A stretch of 64,000 nucleotides of DNA from assembly GCA_025093555.1 (NCBI GenBank), contig JAIWNF010000005.1, forward strand, positions 248,001 through 312,000. Direction: 5' to 3'. Shown piece after piece: positions 40,046 through 52,793 of this stretch (position 1 is its first letter; each line of letters starts with the position of its first letter). The notes beneath the pieces are model-generated. The model did no database searches, was not told the origin of the DNA, and worked only from the letters and a program-made list of their open reading frames with translations. This stretch comes from Circinella umbellata (taxonomy: Eukaryota; Mucoromycota; Mucoromycetes; Mucorales; Lichtheimiaceae). Position numbers and translations under genes: made by a program.

Positions 40046-42060
40046 TTATACTTTTCTTTAACTTTGTTTTTGCTATAGAAAAAAATATATACCGAAAGAG
40101 CGGGAATAAAAATAAAAGCTTAGCATTTTATATCTTTTTTTAAAATGAAAACTACTGTGGTCCACACATAGAAGGTTTCCTGAGTTGGTGTCACTCTAAA
40201 CAAACAAAAAAAAATTGTCAACATGACTGGTTCGTAATTGGGGGAGAAGTTACTAAATTGGCGAGTCAAGCAAGAAATCCTGAGCATTATTATTATTTGC
40301 TGAGCAGACTTTGTTCATTGTTACTTTTTTTTGTCACATATTTTACCCGGTTTATTAGTCCGAATTGGATGGATGGGAGCATGGGGATAATGATATCATA
40401 GATTTATTTTTATATAAGATTTTCTTCTACTGATTGACGGCGTTGTCAACCTCGGAAGTTGACAGGAGTTCAGTTGATAAAATTAAAAACGAGTTTTTCT
40501 TATAAGCATACAAAAAGCAAATATAGGTACATTGTTACAGACAAAGGCTTTACTTATTTCTCGTTACTCACCAATTTTTTTTATGAAAAAAAAAACTCAT
40601 TTAATTTCGTAAACTTAACTTCAGTCAGCTTCCAGGGTTGCAATTTCAACTTTTAATGAGATAATCTGACTGAATACAAGTATCTTGATACAGAGACTCT
40701 TATATCAAGTGCACCAGTTATAAAAAAAATACTGTATCAAAGAATCAAGGCTCCTCTCAGATATTAAAAATTGAATCGTACAATATGTTGGACAAGACAT
40801 GGATTAGAGAATGACGAATATAATATTACAGCTGTCAAATGAAGAAATGGATAAGGTATACAAGTTTATCAAAAAAGTCCAAGAAAACCATTAACAAAAG
40901 CTTAGAGAAATGGAATATAATATGTATTAAAAATATCTTCTTCAGTACTATTGTTGAACCGAAGAATGTAATCAAGCGACACAAGTTTGAGAATTACTAT
41001 ATGCGCGGGTGAATTCAATCATTTGCGCTGAAAAAATAAGTGATTTTATTATGCAACATATTCACTTTCAGTGTATCCTATACAACTAGCAGCCATTTGC
41101 TGTGAAAAAATACCACAGGGATATCAGTCTATCACGCACAAGAGCAAATAATTATAAGAACAAAGAGGAATAAGATAAACAATCTTTTGCACATGTGATA
41201 CGCCTTTGATATATTCACTTTTTAATAAAAACAAGAGCCAGATTCTTATAAAGTTGGTGAACTTAGATATAATTTCTTCTCATTTTTTAAAAAAAATCTT
41301 TATAAGTAGTTTTATTGGTAAGAAAAAAATCTACTAAGGCTTGTAGCTTTTTTCTTCGAAGAACATTAAAAAAAGAAGTAGTTTCATCCTTAAATCGAAC
41401 ATATATAGGCTGTCATCGTCTTCGTTATTGATAAATATATTTTAGTAAGTGATAAAATAATTATTTTTTTTCCTTATGTCCGTCTTCACCAATGTATGGT
41501 TCGATTGTTTTTGGCTTATTACAAAGCTGACTCAAACAAAAAAAAAGTCGTGTTGGTTGCATAATAACACATCGTGTTCTGTCTTTTTCTTGATCCTTGT
41601 TTCATATATAATCGAGATTCTTCTTCAATAATCTACGTATAAATATAATATATACAAGACAAACGATTAATTTTTGAAGAGAAAAATATTGAGTGAAGTA
41701 TAGATATATAATTAGAAGAGAGCTTGTTCATATAAGCGCTATTAAATTACTTTAACCACAGAGCTATTTTGTCTTACCTAGAATGATCAGTCATGTTTCA
41801 ATCTACCGCCGAATTAAGAACAATGATTTACGTACTTGCTTGCTCATGAGCTTCTTCCGCTTTGCCATTTCCTTAATCCCATTGCAACAACCACAATATA
41901 GTTGTTTCTTTGATATATTTAATACATATAAAGAAGAAAAGGTAAAATAAATATCGCCATAGAAGCTTGTTACAACTACTATGACTCGGTTATTAACTAT
42001 AGTAACAACCTTATATACTACGTAAACCTAGTATCGCCATCCCAAGACGAACAGATACTA
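40046..42060. other. intergenic, no gene seen
   Basis: AT-rich, no exon chain. A short inverted repeat (CTTGATA ... TATCAAG, 7-bp arms) lies near 40683-40708 and is too small to call. Confidence 0.55.
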
Positions 42061-42900
42061 ACAAATAGAAGAATGCACACTCACACACTCCTTCACTTCC
42101 ACAATTTGCTCCCACTCCATCACTACCTCTCGTTCACTTCCGTCAATTCGCTTTCCCCCTTCACTCACACAAATTTATTTCTACTTCTTCATTTCCACTC
42201 ATTAACTTATACCCGTTAGTTTCCACTCTCACTCGCGCCTCTTTACTCTTACACGCATCCGTTTTCATTTCTTTACTCCCACACATTAACTCACACTCTT
42301 TCATTTACACTCTTTCATTTCCCCTCATTCACCTATACCCATTAAATTCCACTCACTCGCGCCTATCCCCTTCCATTTTTTCATTCACACCTACGTATTC
42401 CTTTCCACTTCTTCATATGCCCGCATCCTCTTTCATTCCTTCACCTGCATCCATTCACTAACATTATTTTAGTTACACTCATTCACATTCACATTCTCTT
42501 TTTCATTTCCATATACTCACTCCTATCCATTAATTTCCACCCTTTTACTTCCATTCGCTCAATTCCTCGCGTTCACATCGACACATTCCCTTCCATCCAT
42601 ACATTTTCACCGATTACCTTCCACCCTATCACTTCTATTCACTCACTTCCATCCATTAATTTCCACCCATTTGCTTCCCCCATTTCACTTCCATTCACTC
42701 ACACCCATTCACCTTCATTTATTCACTTGCAACCCTTCACTTGCTGCCACTTCCGCACATTTGGTTGCACTCAACAGCTTCTACTCACTCGCACCCATTC
42801 ACTTCCATTCCATTCCTTTTTTTCCATTCACTTTCACCCTTTCACCCTTTCACTCAAACACATGCACTCACTCCGCTCACTTTACATTTTCTTTTTTCTA
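42061..42900 (+). repeat. 840-bp nearly G-free, C/T/A-rich degenerate repeat tract
   Basis: Plus strand made of shuffled short words such as TTCACTTCCATTCACTCAC, CACCCATTCAC and CATTTCC. Guanine is very scarce, roughly one base in twenty or fewer by eye, and C is far higher than in the surrounding AT-rich DNA. Open frames inside read as His/Phe/Ser/Thr repeats and are not genes. It runs directly into the 29-bp minisatellite at 42911. It looks like an old, drifted tandem repeat or a strand-biased sequence. Confidence 0.8.
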
Positions 42901-42910
42901 ATCACCTACC

Positions 42911-43113
42911 TTGACACCTACCTTGTTCGAGCGCCAGCCTTGACATTTACCTTGTTCGAGCGCCGGCCTTGTCACCTACCTTGTTCGAGCGCCGGCCTTG
43001 TCACCTACCTTGTTCGAGCGCCGGCCTTGTTACCTATCTTATTCGACCGCAAGTCTTGACACTTACCTTGATGGATCGCCAGTCTTGTCACCTACCTTGC
43101 TGAATCGCCGGCC
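42911..43113 (+). repeat. 29-bp minisatellite, seven units
   Basis: Seven head-to-tail 29-base units, each opening TTG(A/T)CACCTACCTTGTTC and closing GAGCGCCGGCC or variants. Units 3 and 4 are identical, 1 and 2 differ from them by a few bases, and 5-7 have drifted more. Unit starts: 42911, 42940, 42969, 42998, 43027, 43056 and 43085. It is much more GC-rich than its surroundings. Partial unit-like sequence is visible on both sides. Confidence 0.9.
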
Positions 43114-45595
43114 TTGTCCCTTATGGCTCATAGGATCTTCACAGGCTAAGACCAAGTCAACCAGGATATCTATCTTTTAGGCCAAGGTATAATAGAATAA
43201 TATTATCATTGTTTCTTGAATGAAATAAATTAAAGGTCATTTGCAATAGTATGAAAAGTTACATTAAAAAAGAATGCATTATTCACCTTGATGACATGCA
43301 ATAGGTACAGAAATTCGGAGATGGTTCATTAAATTTCGATAGCGGTAATAAGATATCTATTGAGTAGTAGTTGGTTTTTTTAAATAAATGGACCATAGCA
43401 ACACAAGATAATTCTCAATAAATTCACATATCAATCTAAAAATAAGAGTAATAATATTTACCTTTGTCCATTTTCTGTATTGGCTTCAAAATAAAATAAA
43501 TATGTTGTGCTCACTCTTCTCAAGATTACAAACTTGTTGTTGAGGATAGTAATGGCCTTGAGCGGTGAGTTGTTTCATTTTTTTTTATGTTTGAAGCGTT
43601 GGCTTGTCATTAATCGACTTTTTGGGTAAAACATCAAGGAGGATATGCTGCACTTATTAGGATTTTCTTTCATTTGTCTGTCTATAAATTAAAATGACAA
43701 TAAAAAGTATCATATGTAAAAAATAAATAAACTATTCTCCCAAAATAAAATTAAAATAATCAGTTATGCTCCTGCTTTTTTTTCTTTTTCTCTCCTCATC
43801 ATTGCCTTCATCGTTTGTAATGCTTGATTTGATAAATTTGACTTCTTGGTCGTATTATATCGGCAGCTTGTAGGTATATAAACTCGAAAAAAAAGCCTTT
43901 CGTGTTTTACTTTTTCCAGTCACCATCTGGTTTTTTAATTAAGGTTTGAAATGTATGCGCGGTTAAAAAAGATTTCATGCAACCAACTGCACCAAAATAG
44001 CCCCAATAAGTAGTACACGTTCTGTATTAGAACTCATCTCGACACCTTGAAAAAACTTTAATTATACCCGAATTATGGGAGTCTTGTAAACCGTTAAATA
44101 ATATTGTAAAATAGATCAGAAGTACACCATTGATAATATGTCTTACATGGATATATTGCATGCTTTTTCAAGGTAAAGGGGATAAATCCAGTAAAGATCA
44201 AAAAGCCATAATAGTCGCGCTTGAAGGTCTATGAGTGATAAGTTTATGGAGAGACGGTTATTGTTGTTAAAAAGACAGTGAAGTAAGGTATTCTGAAGAA
44301 ACTGTACCTTTGAATCTTTTGTATCAATTATTGCTTGTTGAATGTTATTAAAGTAAAGAAAAGTTGTACTTTTTTTCTTTTTGTATGTTGGAAGCAGGGG
44401 GGGACAGAAAAAAAGGAATGTAAAAAGGATTAAAAATAACAGTACGTATCAAAAAAAAAAAGGTAATGAGAGTAGTATTTACTGCACTTCTGTTTTTTTG
44501 GTTGTTGAGTGGGGAAGAAAGGGTACAAAAATCAAAGTTACAAGTAAATGTAACTGAAAAATTAGATGTTAAAAGAAAATGAATACTTTACTTTACTTGA
44601 ATGTTGAGAGAAAGTGCAAAAACGAATGAAGAAAGCATAAATTACTGAAAGTACATTTCATAAAAAAAAAGTAGTTGACAGGAAAGAGAAAGAAATTGCC
44701 GTGGTGACAATTTTTAATAAAATAAGCAATAGTGATCTACTCCCAACAGTGCCATTGCCATGTTACACCAGTTGGCACCGCGTCAAAAAAAAAACCATCA
44801 AGATCTTTATAAACTATAGAATGTAATATTCCGTGTCAAACTAAGGTTAGTCTGTGATATGACAATAAGTTTCTTGACAGCGTTCTTATTTAATGTATGT
44901 AGTATTAACTTTTCTTTTTATTCTTGGGGTGAATTAAATGATCATCTATCGGAGCAAGGCAGAATATGGGATGTTCCCGTTGTATACAAGAAAGTGAGTA
45001 AAGCATATAAAAAGATAGATAGAGCCTCGTTTTCATTTGGAGAAAAAGTTTACATAGAGGTTCAATTATTGAATTAAAAAAAAAAAAGAAGACCCATAAG
45101 TTCTTGTCAACACTCGTTTTAAGAAATCTACTTTTTGAGAAGGCATCGAACATGCCTACCTACGTACACTAGTCAGTTTCCAACTACTCCAAAAGCTGCG
45201 TTATAAATTATACGAGTGGAGTAATCATGCTATTTGTTGTTCGTAACCTGACACATTATATCTATAAGGGTTCTTTATTACGTACAATATGTTTTTCTTT
45301 AAACTGCCACTCTTCCTGTGTGAATATCGGTACCAGCTTGGAATAAATACTAGCTTAAATTTTGAGGCTACGTTGACAACTGCAGAACAAAGCACTGTAA
45401 GACCACATATAATTAAACTGATAAACTGTACAAGATAAAATTTTAACAGTTCATATTAATGTATGCCAAAAATAAAAAAAATAAAAAAGCAACAAGAATA
45501 TAATTGAGTAAATGAGAGAAAGGAAGGAGTCTGATATTTTATATATTTTATATATATCTTTTAAATTGTATAATACGTAGTATATCTTTTTTTTT
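43114..45595. other. intergenic, no gene seen
   Basis: AT-rich, with several poly(A) runs. An open frame of 72 codons at 44859-45077 lacks any motif, signal or exon partner. No RNA gene recognised. Confidence 0.55.
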
Positions 45596-47005
<1,410 letters not shown>

Positions 47006-48182
47006 TATTTGTTATTTTGTTTTGATGTTTGTAGAAAAAAAAGAAAAAGAAAAGATAATGAATGAATGAATGAATTTATACTTTTTTTAGTCTTTAAATA
47101 TGTTAATTAGAGTGTGTAATACATAACCTTTCTGGTCACGCAATAATATATAAAAAGATCTTTTGGATTATTAAGCAAAAAAAGATAAAGGTTTGTTCAG
47201 AAACAAAGATGCTTCTTGTTGTACAGATATCATATCATTAATAAATATCCAGATTACTAAAAAAAAGATCTTTTGGAGATAATACCACGTAAATCGTACA
47301 GTAGAAATGTTCGCAATGAACACCCCCCACACTGAAATCCATGATAGGTAGGCAAAAGTTCTTTTTATAATTGTACTACAAACACATAAATCTCAATTTT
47401 TCCGAAAGAATTTATGTATTTGTAATCAGTTCAAGTTTCTTTTTTTTTTTTGGGGGGGGGGTTGACTATTCGTAGTAAGGAAAAATAATCTTATCTTGCT
47501 AAAATTTGACAAATGACACAAGTGCAACACCTGTATTTAACAACATATTTCTTTGCTACCTAATATATTTATAACGTTACTATGTAATATATGTACGTAC
47601 CCTAAAATTATTTACGTACAATTTATTTGATTTGTCATGATACGTACGTATCGATGGTAATAATGTATTTTTTTTTTGGCACTTAAGTTACGGTATATAT
47701 AATTCATAGCTGAAAGTGATTGTGATGAATATAACAAACATGTCATGCATGTAACAAGAAGCTGAAGTATAGTATATTAGTGTCTATTGTAAGAACATTA
47801 TCTCTTTATCAGATGAAATAAAAAATCGCACGTATTTAAATTACAGACATGAACAGACTTTAATTCTTAAAAAGGAAACTGAGTAAAATCGCATTAACGA
47901 TGTCCTGTGCCCTGTCAACTTAAAAGAAATGAAAGAGAGTATTATGGCAATAATATCCCAATATAATTCAGAACAAGGTGTAGCTATAGTCAACCTTCTT
48001 AATAATAAATGACCAGTCAATCGTTTATAGCATTTAATTAACTAAGCCTGATCCCTCATAAAATACGTAGAAAAAGTATAAATAAGCAATCCACAAAATG
48101 AAATATGAAAAAGAAAAAACTACCTTTTTCTTAATAAAAAGAATAACAATAAACATTTATTTGAGGAGTCTCCCAAACATAG
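47006..48182. other. intergenic, no gene seen
   Basis: 1.2 kb between the Old Yellow Enzyme start and the left end of the Mutator-like element. AT-rich; holds GATACGTACGTATC (47639-47652, a perfect 14-bp palindrome). The part next to 47005 should be the oxidoreductase promoter. Confidence 0.55.
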
Positions 48183-48280
48183 GAGCCGCTGAAATTTCGC
48201 GACAAGGTCTAGCCGGGGTAATATTTATCCGAATAGAATTCGCGACAAAAAAAAGTCGCGATCGGTAAAATAATGTACCG
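48183..48280 (+). repeat. left terminal inverted repeat of the MULE
   Basis: Starts GAGCCGCTGAAATTTCGCG and ends AATAATGTACCG. It contains TCGCGAC twice as a direct repeat, and the second copy forms a perfect hairpin with GTCGCGA across a run of eight A (about 48239-48261). Confidence 0.95.
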
Positions 48281-48553
48281 ACGTAAAGAAAAGGATGTTT
48301 TTATTTATTTTTTTTGATATGGTGCATTTTGATCAGGATGGAAAAAAAGTTTATTATAATAATTCAATGTTTTTTATATTTTCAGCATATTTGGAGACAA
48401 AATCTAGAGGAAAATATATGCAAATAGATAGAAAGTGATCAAAAGCCAATATTTTAATTTGAGGCTTAGAGGAATTAGAAACAAAATTTTGGTGCCAGCA
48501 TTTGTTTGTCTACTGTTATTCAGTTTTATCATTTTCTTAATTACTATTTTATA

Positions 48554-51500
48554 ATGAACACTAACAACAATCGCATTCCCAGCATTCGTAATCCTCGTGT
48601 CTTACGCCATGTTCGTAATACCACAGATGCACCAACAATTGCTGAAGCTCGTCAAGAAGATTCTTTTGACGAAAATATCATGTATTTCTGCCACAGATGT
48701 TATCAGATAAAAGCAGGAACGGCTTTTTTGGGTAGAAATACACCTAATAAAACCTGTGATGCTTGCCGTGGACGTGATACGCCTAGACGTGTGATCCCCC
48801 TTGATGACATGGTATTTTTGGATTCTCTTGATGAAGAATATCATGGCACTAATGACGACTTTCATCAACCAGATGACCAAGTAAGAATACTTATAACTTA
48901 TCAAAAAAAAATGTTGATTAAAGCTGATTAAAAAAAACTATAATATAGGGGATGTATACATTCACTTGTTATGTCTGCATTGACCCTGAATTGGAGCTCA
49001 TGGGAGACAGACAAGTAATGGATCGGATTCTCGATGTGGTTGGGCAGTGTGACGGGTATCGCTATATTCTGCGTAATGAAGCTGACCCAGAGCAATCTTT
49101 TGATATATCGTTTACTGGATATTGCTCCCGCTCATTGACATACCAGCAGAACAATCCAGACAGAGAGCGTGTCCGTCAGCATGAACGAATGCCAGTATAC
49201 GACTGTCATGGTCGTATTCAAGGTATCATCAAACGCCAGCTCGGATATGTGGAGCTCGAAGTACGCCATAAAAGTCACCCGCCTGCTGATGCTGTTGAAC
49301 GCTTACGCTACCAGCAACTTGAGCGTAATATTGTTCCTCAGGAAATCCGGGAAGCAATTTCGAGAAGCTCGCAACAAACAAATGCAGCGAGTGTTTATCG
49401 ACGCATAATCCGGGAATTTCCAGATTCCAACATATCCCCAATGCAAGTATACTACTGGTGGACAAGAACCTTTGAACGCGAGTATCGCTTGCACCCTGAC
49501 CAGTTGCTATCAGCAAGAATGCTGGTTCAGCGGTATAATAATCAAGGATTTTATGAGGTATGTAATAAAAGAAGAGCTACTAACACTAGACTTATTTTTT
49601 TTTGCTTGAAAAGCTCGTGGCAGGTTGTAGTTGTGATATTAGCAATAGTTGAAAGGATATAGCATAAATAGAATCTTATATAAATACAATAAATAATAAA
49701 AACTAGATTGCATGGAAACGTACAATATACTATGTTGGATTTGGCTTTGTTACCCCCTTTTTCCAACTTCTTATTGAAAATGACAATGTTCATGAATATG
49801 TAATTGACTCTACTTTTAAAACAAATCGTGCTGATGCCGAATTGTTTGGTATTGTTGCAAATGTCAACGGAGTAGCATTTCCAATTGCATACTTCTTATA
49901 TACAAAACTCGAACAAAATGCTCCTAATGGAACAAAAACAAAGGCATTAAAACGTTTTTTTGTGAAGTTGCGTGATCATGGATTCGTTCCAACTTTTATG
50001 TTCTCTGATAAAGATAAAGCTCAAATGAGGGCAATTGAAACAGTCTGGGGACGCAACCCTATCCGACTTAGGCTTTGTCTTTGGCATTTGAAACGAGCAA
50101 TCGATAAAAAACTATCTGAGCCAATAAGTAGAAATATTCCTTCATATGACGTTATAATGGCATCCACCCTCTTCCCCGATTTTCCCGATATTTCTACTTG
50201 GACACCCGGTATTGGTGGTCGTGGAGGTCGTCGACAACCTAGTTGTCCAGCTCAAGACCGTGAAACAATTCTAAACATGGTTACTAAGCATTTCCATATG
50301 CATCCATTGATCGATGGTAATGGGTGTTTAAAATGTTATAATGATTCTTTTCTACGTATGGTAAAATATATTATTTCCATTTCTAATTACAATTTTATTG
50401 TATATTGCTTTATTTAGTTCCAGGTCATCGAACGCCAGCCCAAATATATATTGGTGCTGCGCGCGAAATTTATCTATTCTGCAATCACCATGGATACATT
50501 GATACTTGGGTGTATCTTTTCAATGAATGGTATAATCCTAGGGCATGGAAAACTTGGACGCGCTGTACTGCCGGTGATCGTATCCCAATGGCAAAAACAA
50601 CAATGTTAATTGAGGCTCATTGGAAAGTATTGAAACGTAATCATTTATACCACTACAATCGTGCTCGTTTAGATTTATTGGTATATGTTATTATGGATAG
50701 GTATTTTCCAGACCTTAGATACAAATTTAACCGCGATACGGTTATCGGCAGCCACGCCACAAGATGGGCCAATGAGTTCACAAAAGAATGGAATCGGCTT
50801 GTTGGTCGAGAAGAAAACTCGAATGCAAATGCATTATATGAACCATCGACTGAAACATGGACCTGTGGATGTCCTAGTTTTCTCACTAGTCGATACCTGG
50901 TATGCAAGCATCTTGTCCGCCGTTCACAGCATGGAAGATTTGGTCCTAACCACTTCTTCATTCATCGTCGAATAACAGCACCATTCATTCAAATTTTGGA
51001 TGTACGTTGTATTTTTTTTTCTGTCTTATCCACTATTCATTTATCGGTTAACTTAACATGTGTTAATGATATAAAAATAATATCGTATATAGAAAAGCGA
51101 GAATTGTTTTAGCACGATGAGGTTGGAGGAGAATGTTGGCGCCCCTCGCCGTCTTACTCCGGCAGAGAGTGCTGCATTACCCCCAATGCTACCTGATGAC
51201 AGTGACGATGGAAACGATGATGATAGCGACAATGATGATATCATTTTTGGCGATCAGATTCCCACTACTGCGCCTGGATTTGATCAGCAAATTACGACAC
51301 CACCACAATTTGATACGTCTATTGTTGCAGATCGAGAACAAGATCTTTTGCGTCGCGAAGAACGCATGCAACAAAACCGCCAAGAACGTCGTCGATTGCT
51401 TCAACGCATCGACGAGCTAGAAAATGAGTTCAACACTCAAAGAACTGAATACCGCCCCCTTCTACGAGATACCCAACAAATACAAGACTTTGATTCTGCT

Positions 51501-51602
51501 GTTGAAAATAACAGTGTAGAATTATATGTTGACCGTACTCGTAGAATGAGAAATAGAACCACCATACCTAGAACAAATAGGCAATACTCACATCATAATT
51601 AA
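48554..51602 (+). CDS. MULE transposase with N-terminal zinc module and C-terminal SWIM finger
   Basis: Five exons: 48554-48880, 48949-49557, 49707-50355, 50418-51001 and 51093-51602, giving 892 aa, no stops or frameshifts. Residues 46-71 form C-x2-C-x18-C-x2-C (FCHRCYQ ... CDACRG), a probable zinc module. The middle carries a helical DNA-binding-like part (AASVYRRIIREFPDSNISP). The MULE catalytic domain begins near residue 330: YVIDSTFKTNRADAELFG (first Asp about 346), FMFSDKDKAQMRAIE (second Asp about 413), then LCLWHLKRAI. I did not fix the third acidic residue. A SWIM zinc finger (TWTCGCPS ... VCKHLVRRS) lies near 675-700. The tail is acidic (DDSDDGNDDDSDNDD), then a charged coiled coil. 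The first Met (48554) fits better than one 16 codons upstream. It cuts and rejoins the element at its terminal repeats. Confidence 0.9.
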
Positions 51603-52035
51603 TTTCAGCTTTTGCTCTCGGTAAGTTATATTTTCCAAAATGTATTTTTTTTGTATAAGACTACTAACTGAAAAAAAAAACGTCTTCTTTAATTAGATAT
51701 TTCCTATAATCATCATTCTTCTACTTTTCCCTTTTATTTGGACTATTTTACGTTTTTATTTTTTATTTTTATTATTCCTTTTCATTTTATTGTTTCATTT
51801 TACTTTATTTTATTTCTTTTCTTTTATTGTGTCTTTCTATTATTTTTTTTATTATAATTATTATTATTTACTTATAGATTGTTTAAAATATCATACCAAA
51901 AGATTTTTAGGTGTTACTTATACTAAAGTTTCCAAGACTAGTGCACAAAATTCCATTTGATCAATGCTTTTTATAGTTTCATGATATTTGCAATTACTAC
52001 AATGCATTTTTTTATTAGGTTTGCTTTTTCTAGAC

Positions 52036-52134
52036 CGGTACATTATTTTACCGATCGCGACTTTTTTTTTGTCGCGAATTCTATCCGGATAAATATTACC
52101 CCGGCTAGACCTTGTCGCGAAATTTCAGCGGCTC
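52036..52134 (-). repeat. right terminal inverted repeat of the MULE
   Basis: Reverse complement of the left repeat, 99 bp, with nine instead of eight bases in the hairpin loop and TCCGGATAG where the left end has TCCGAATAG. Homology stops after the GTACCG at the inner end on both sides. Confidence 0.95.
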
Positions 52135-52793
52135 TAAGGGCAGGTCCTAACCTTTGAAAAAAAAATAACTTGGTATTAATAGTATTCCTCTGGAGGTATA
52201 GCTGTACTATGAAGCATTGTTTTGATCATGTATGCATGTCCATGTATTCTATCATAACAATGAAACTTTATTGTTTTTGGGAGCAAATAATTAAGCGTGA
52301 GGATTTTCTTTTATTAAAAAAAAATCGTGGTATGCAAGGTTAGTTAGTAATATCGATTATTTCTTTATACATTGTATCCATGCCTACACATTGTGAGTTT
52401 ATGCTAATTTCATATTTATTACTGTTGCTCTTGTTTATACAATATAAATTATTACATACAAAAGCTAATTAAGTAACTATCTCTTACACATAAACATACC
52501 CCCTTTGAGTCCTATTAGCATGGGTTTCATTTTAAATTAAAACATTTCTGAACCATAAAGATAATGACAGGTTACACAATTATCCTTCCCTCCCAACTAT
52601 AACATTCTTCAAAGTATGATAGCATCAAAACAAATCCGTTCCCCCCTCCAACAATAGAACGATAATAATAATAACCATAATTATTTTTTTTTTGGTTTTT
52701 CCAAATATATATCACCAAATTAGATGACTTGATAAGCTTTTTTTATTATAATTGAAAAAGTTTTCAAATCATATGTAATGAAACCCAACTTGC
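52135..52793. other. intergenic, no gene seen
   Basis: 659 bp between the right end of the MULE and the stop of RPS2. AT-rich; the right part should be the RPS2 3' UTR. Confidence 0.6.

Larger units (their letters stand above)
48183..52134 (+). mobile_element. complete autonomous Mutator-like element (MULE), 3.95 kb
   Basis: Bounded by terminal inverted repeats of 98 bp (48183-48280) and 99 bp (52036-52134) that differ by one substitution and one A in an A run. They enclose one five-exon transposase gene without frame damage, so the insertion looks young or maintained. MULE elements typically make 8-11 bp target duplications; the flanks here (ending AAACATAG on the left and starting TAAGGGCA on the right) show none. 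Confidence 0.93.

Noticed and set aside
42671..43180. Open frames of 60-110 codons inside the pyrimidine-rich tract and minisatellite
   Set aside because: They translate the repeat words (His/Phe/Ser/Thr and repeated PALTFTLFERR-like units); frames stay open only because G, and hence most stop contexts, are rare.
44859..45077. Open frame of 72 codons in the gene-poor region
   Set aside because: The start is hydrophobic but there is no cleavage-site pattern, no domain and no second exon.
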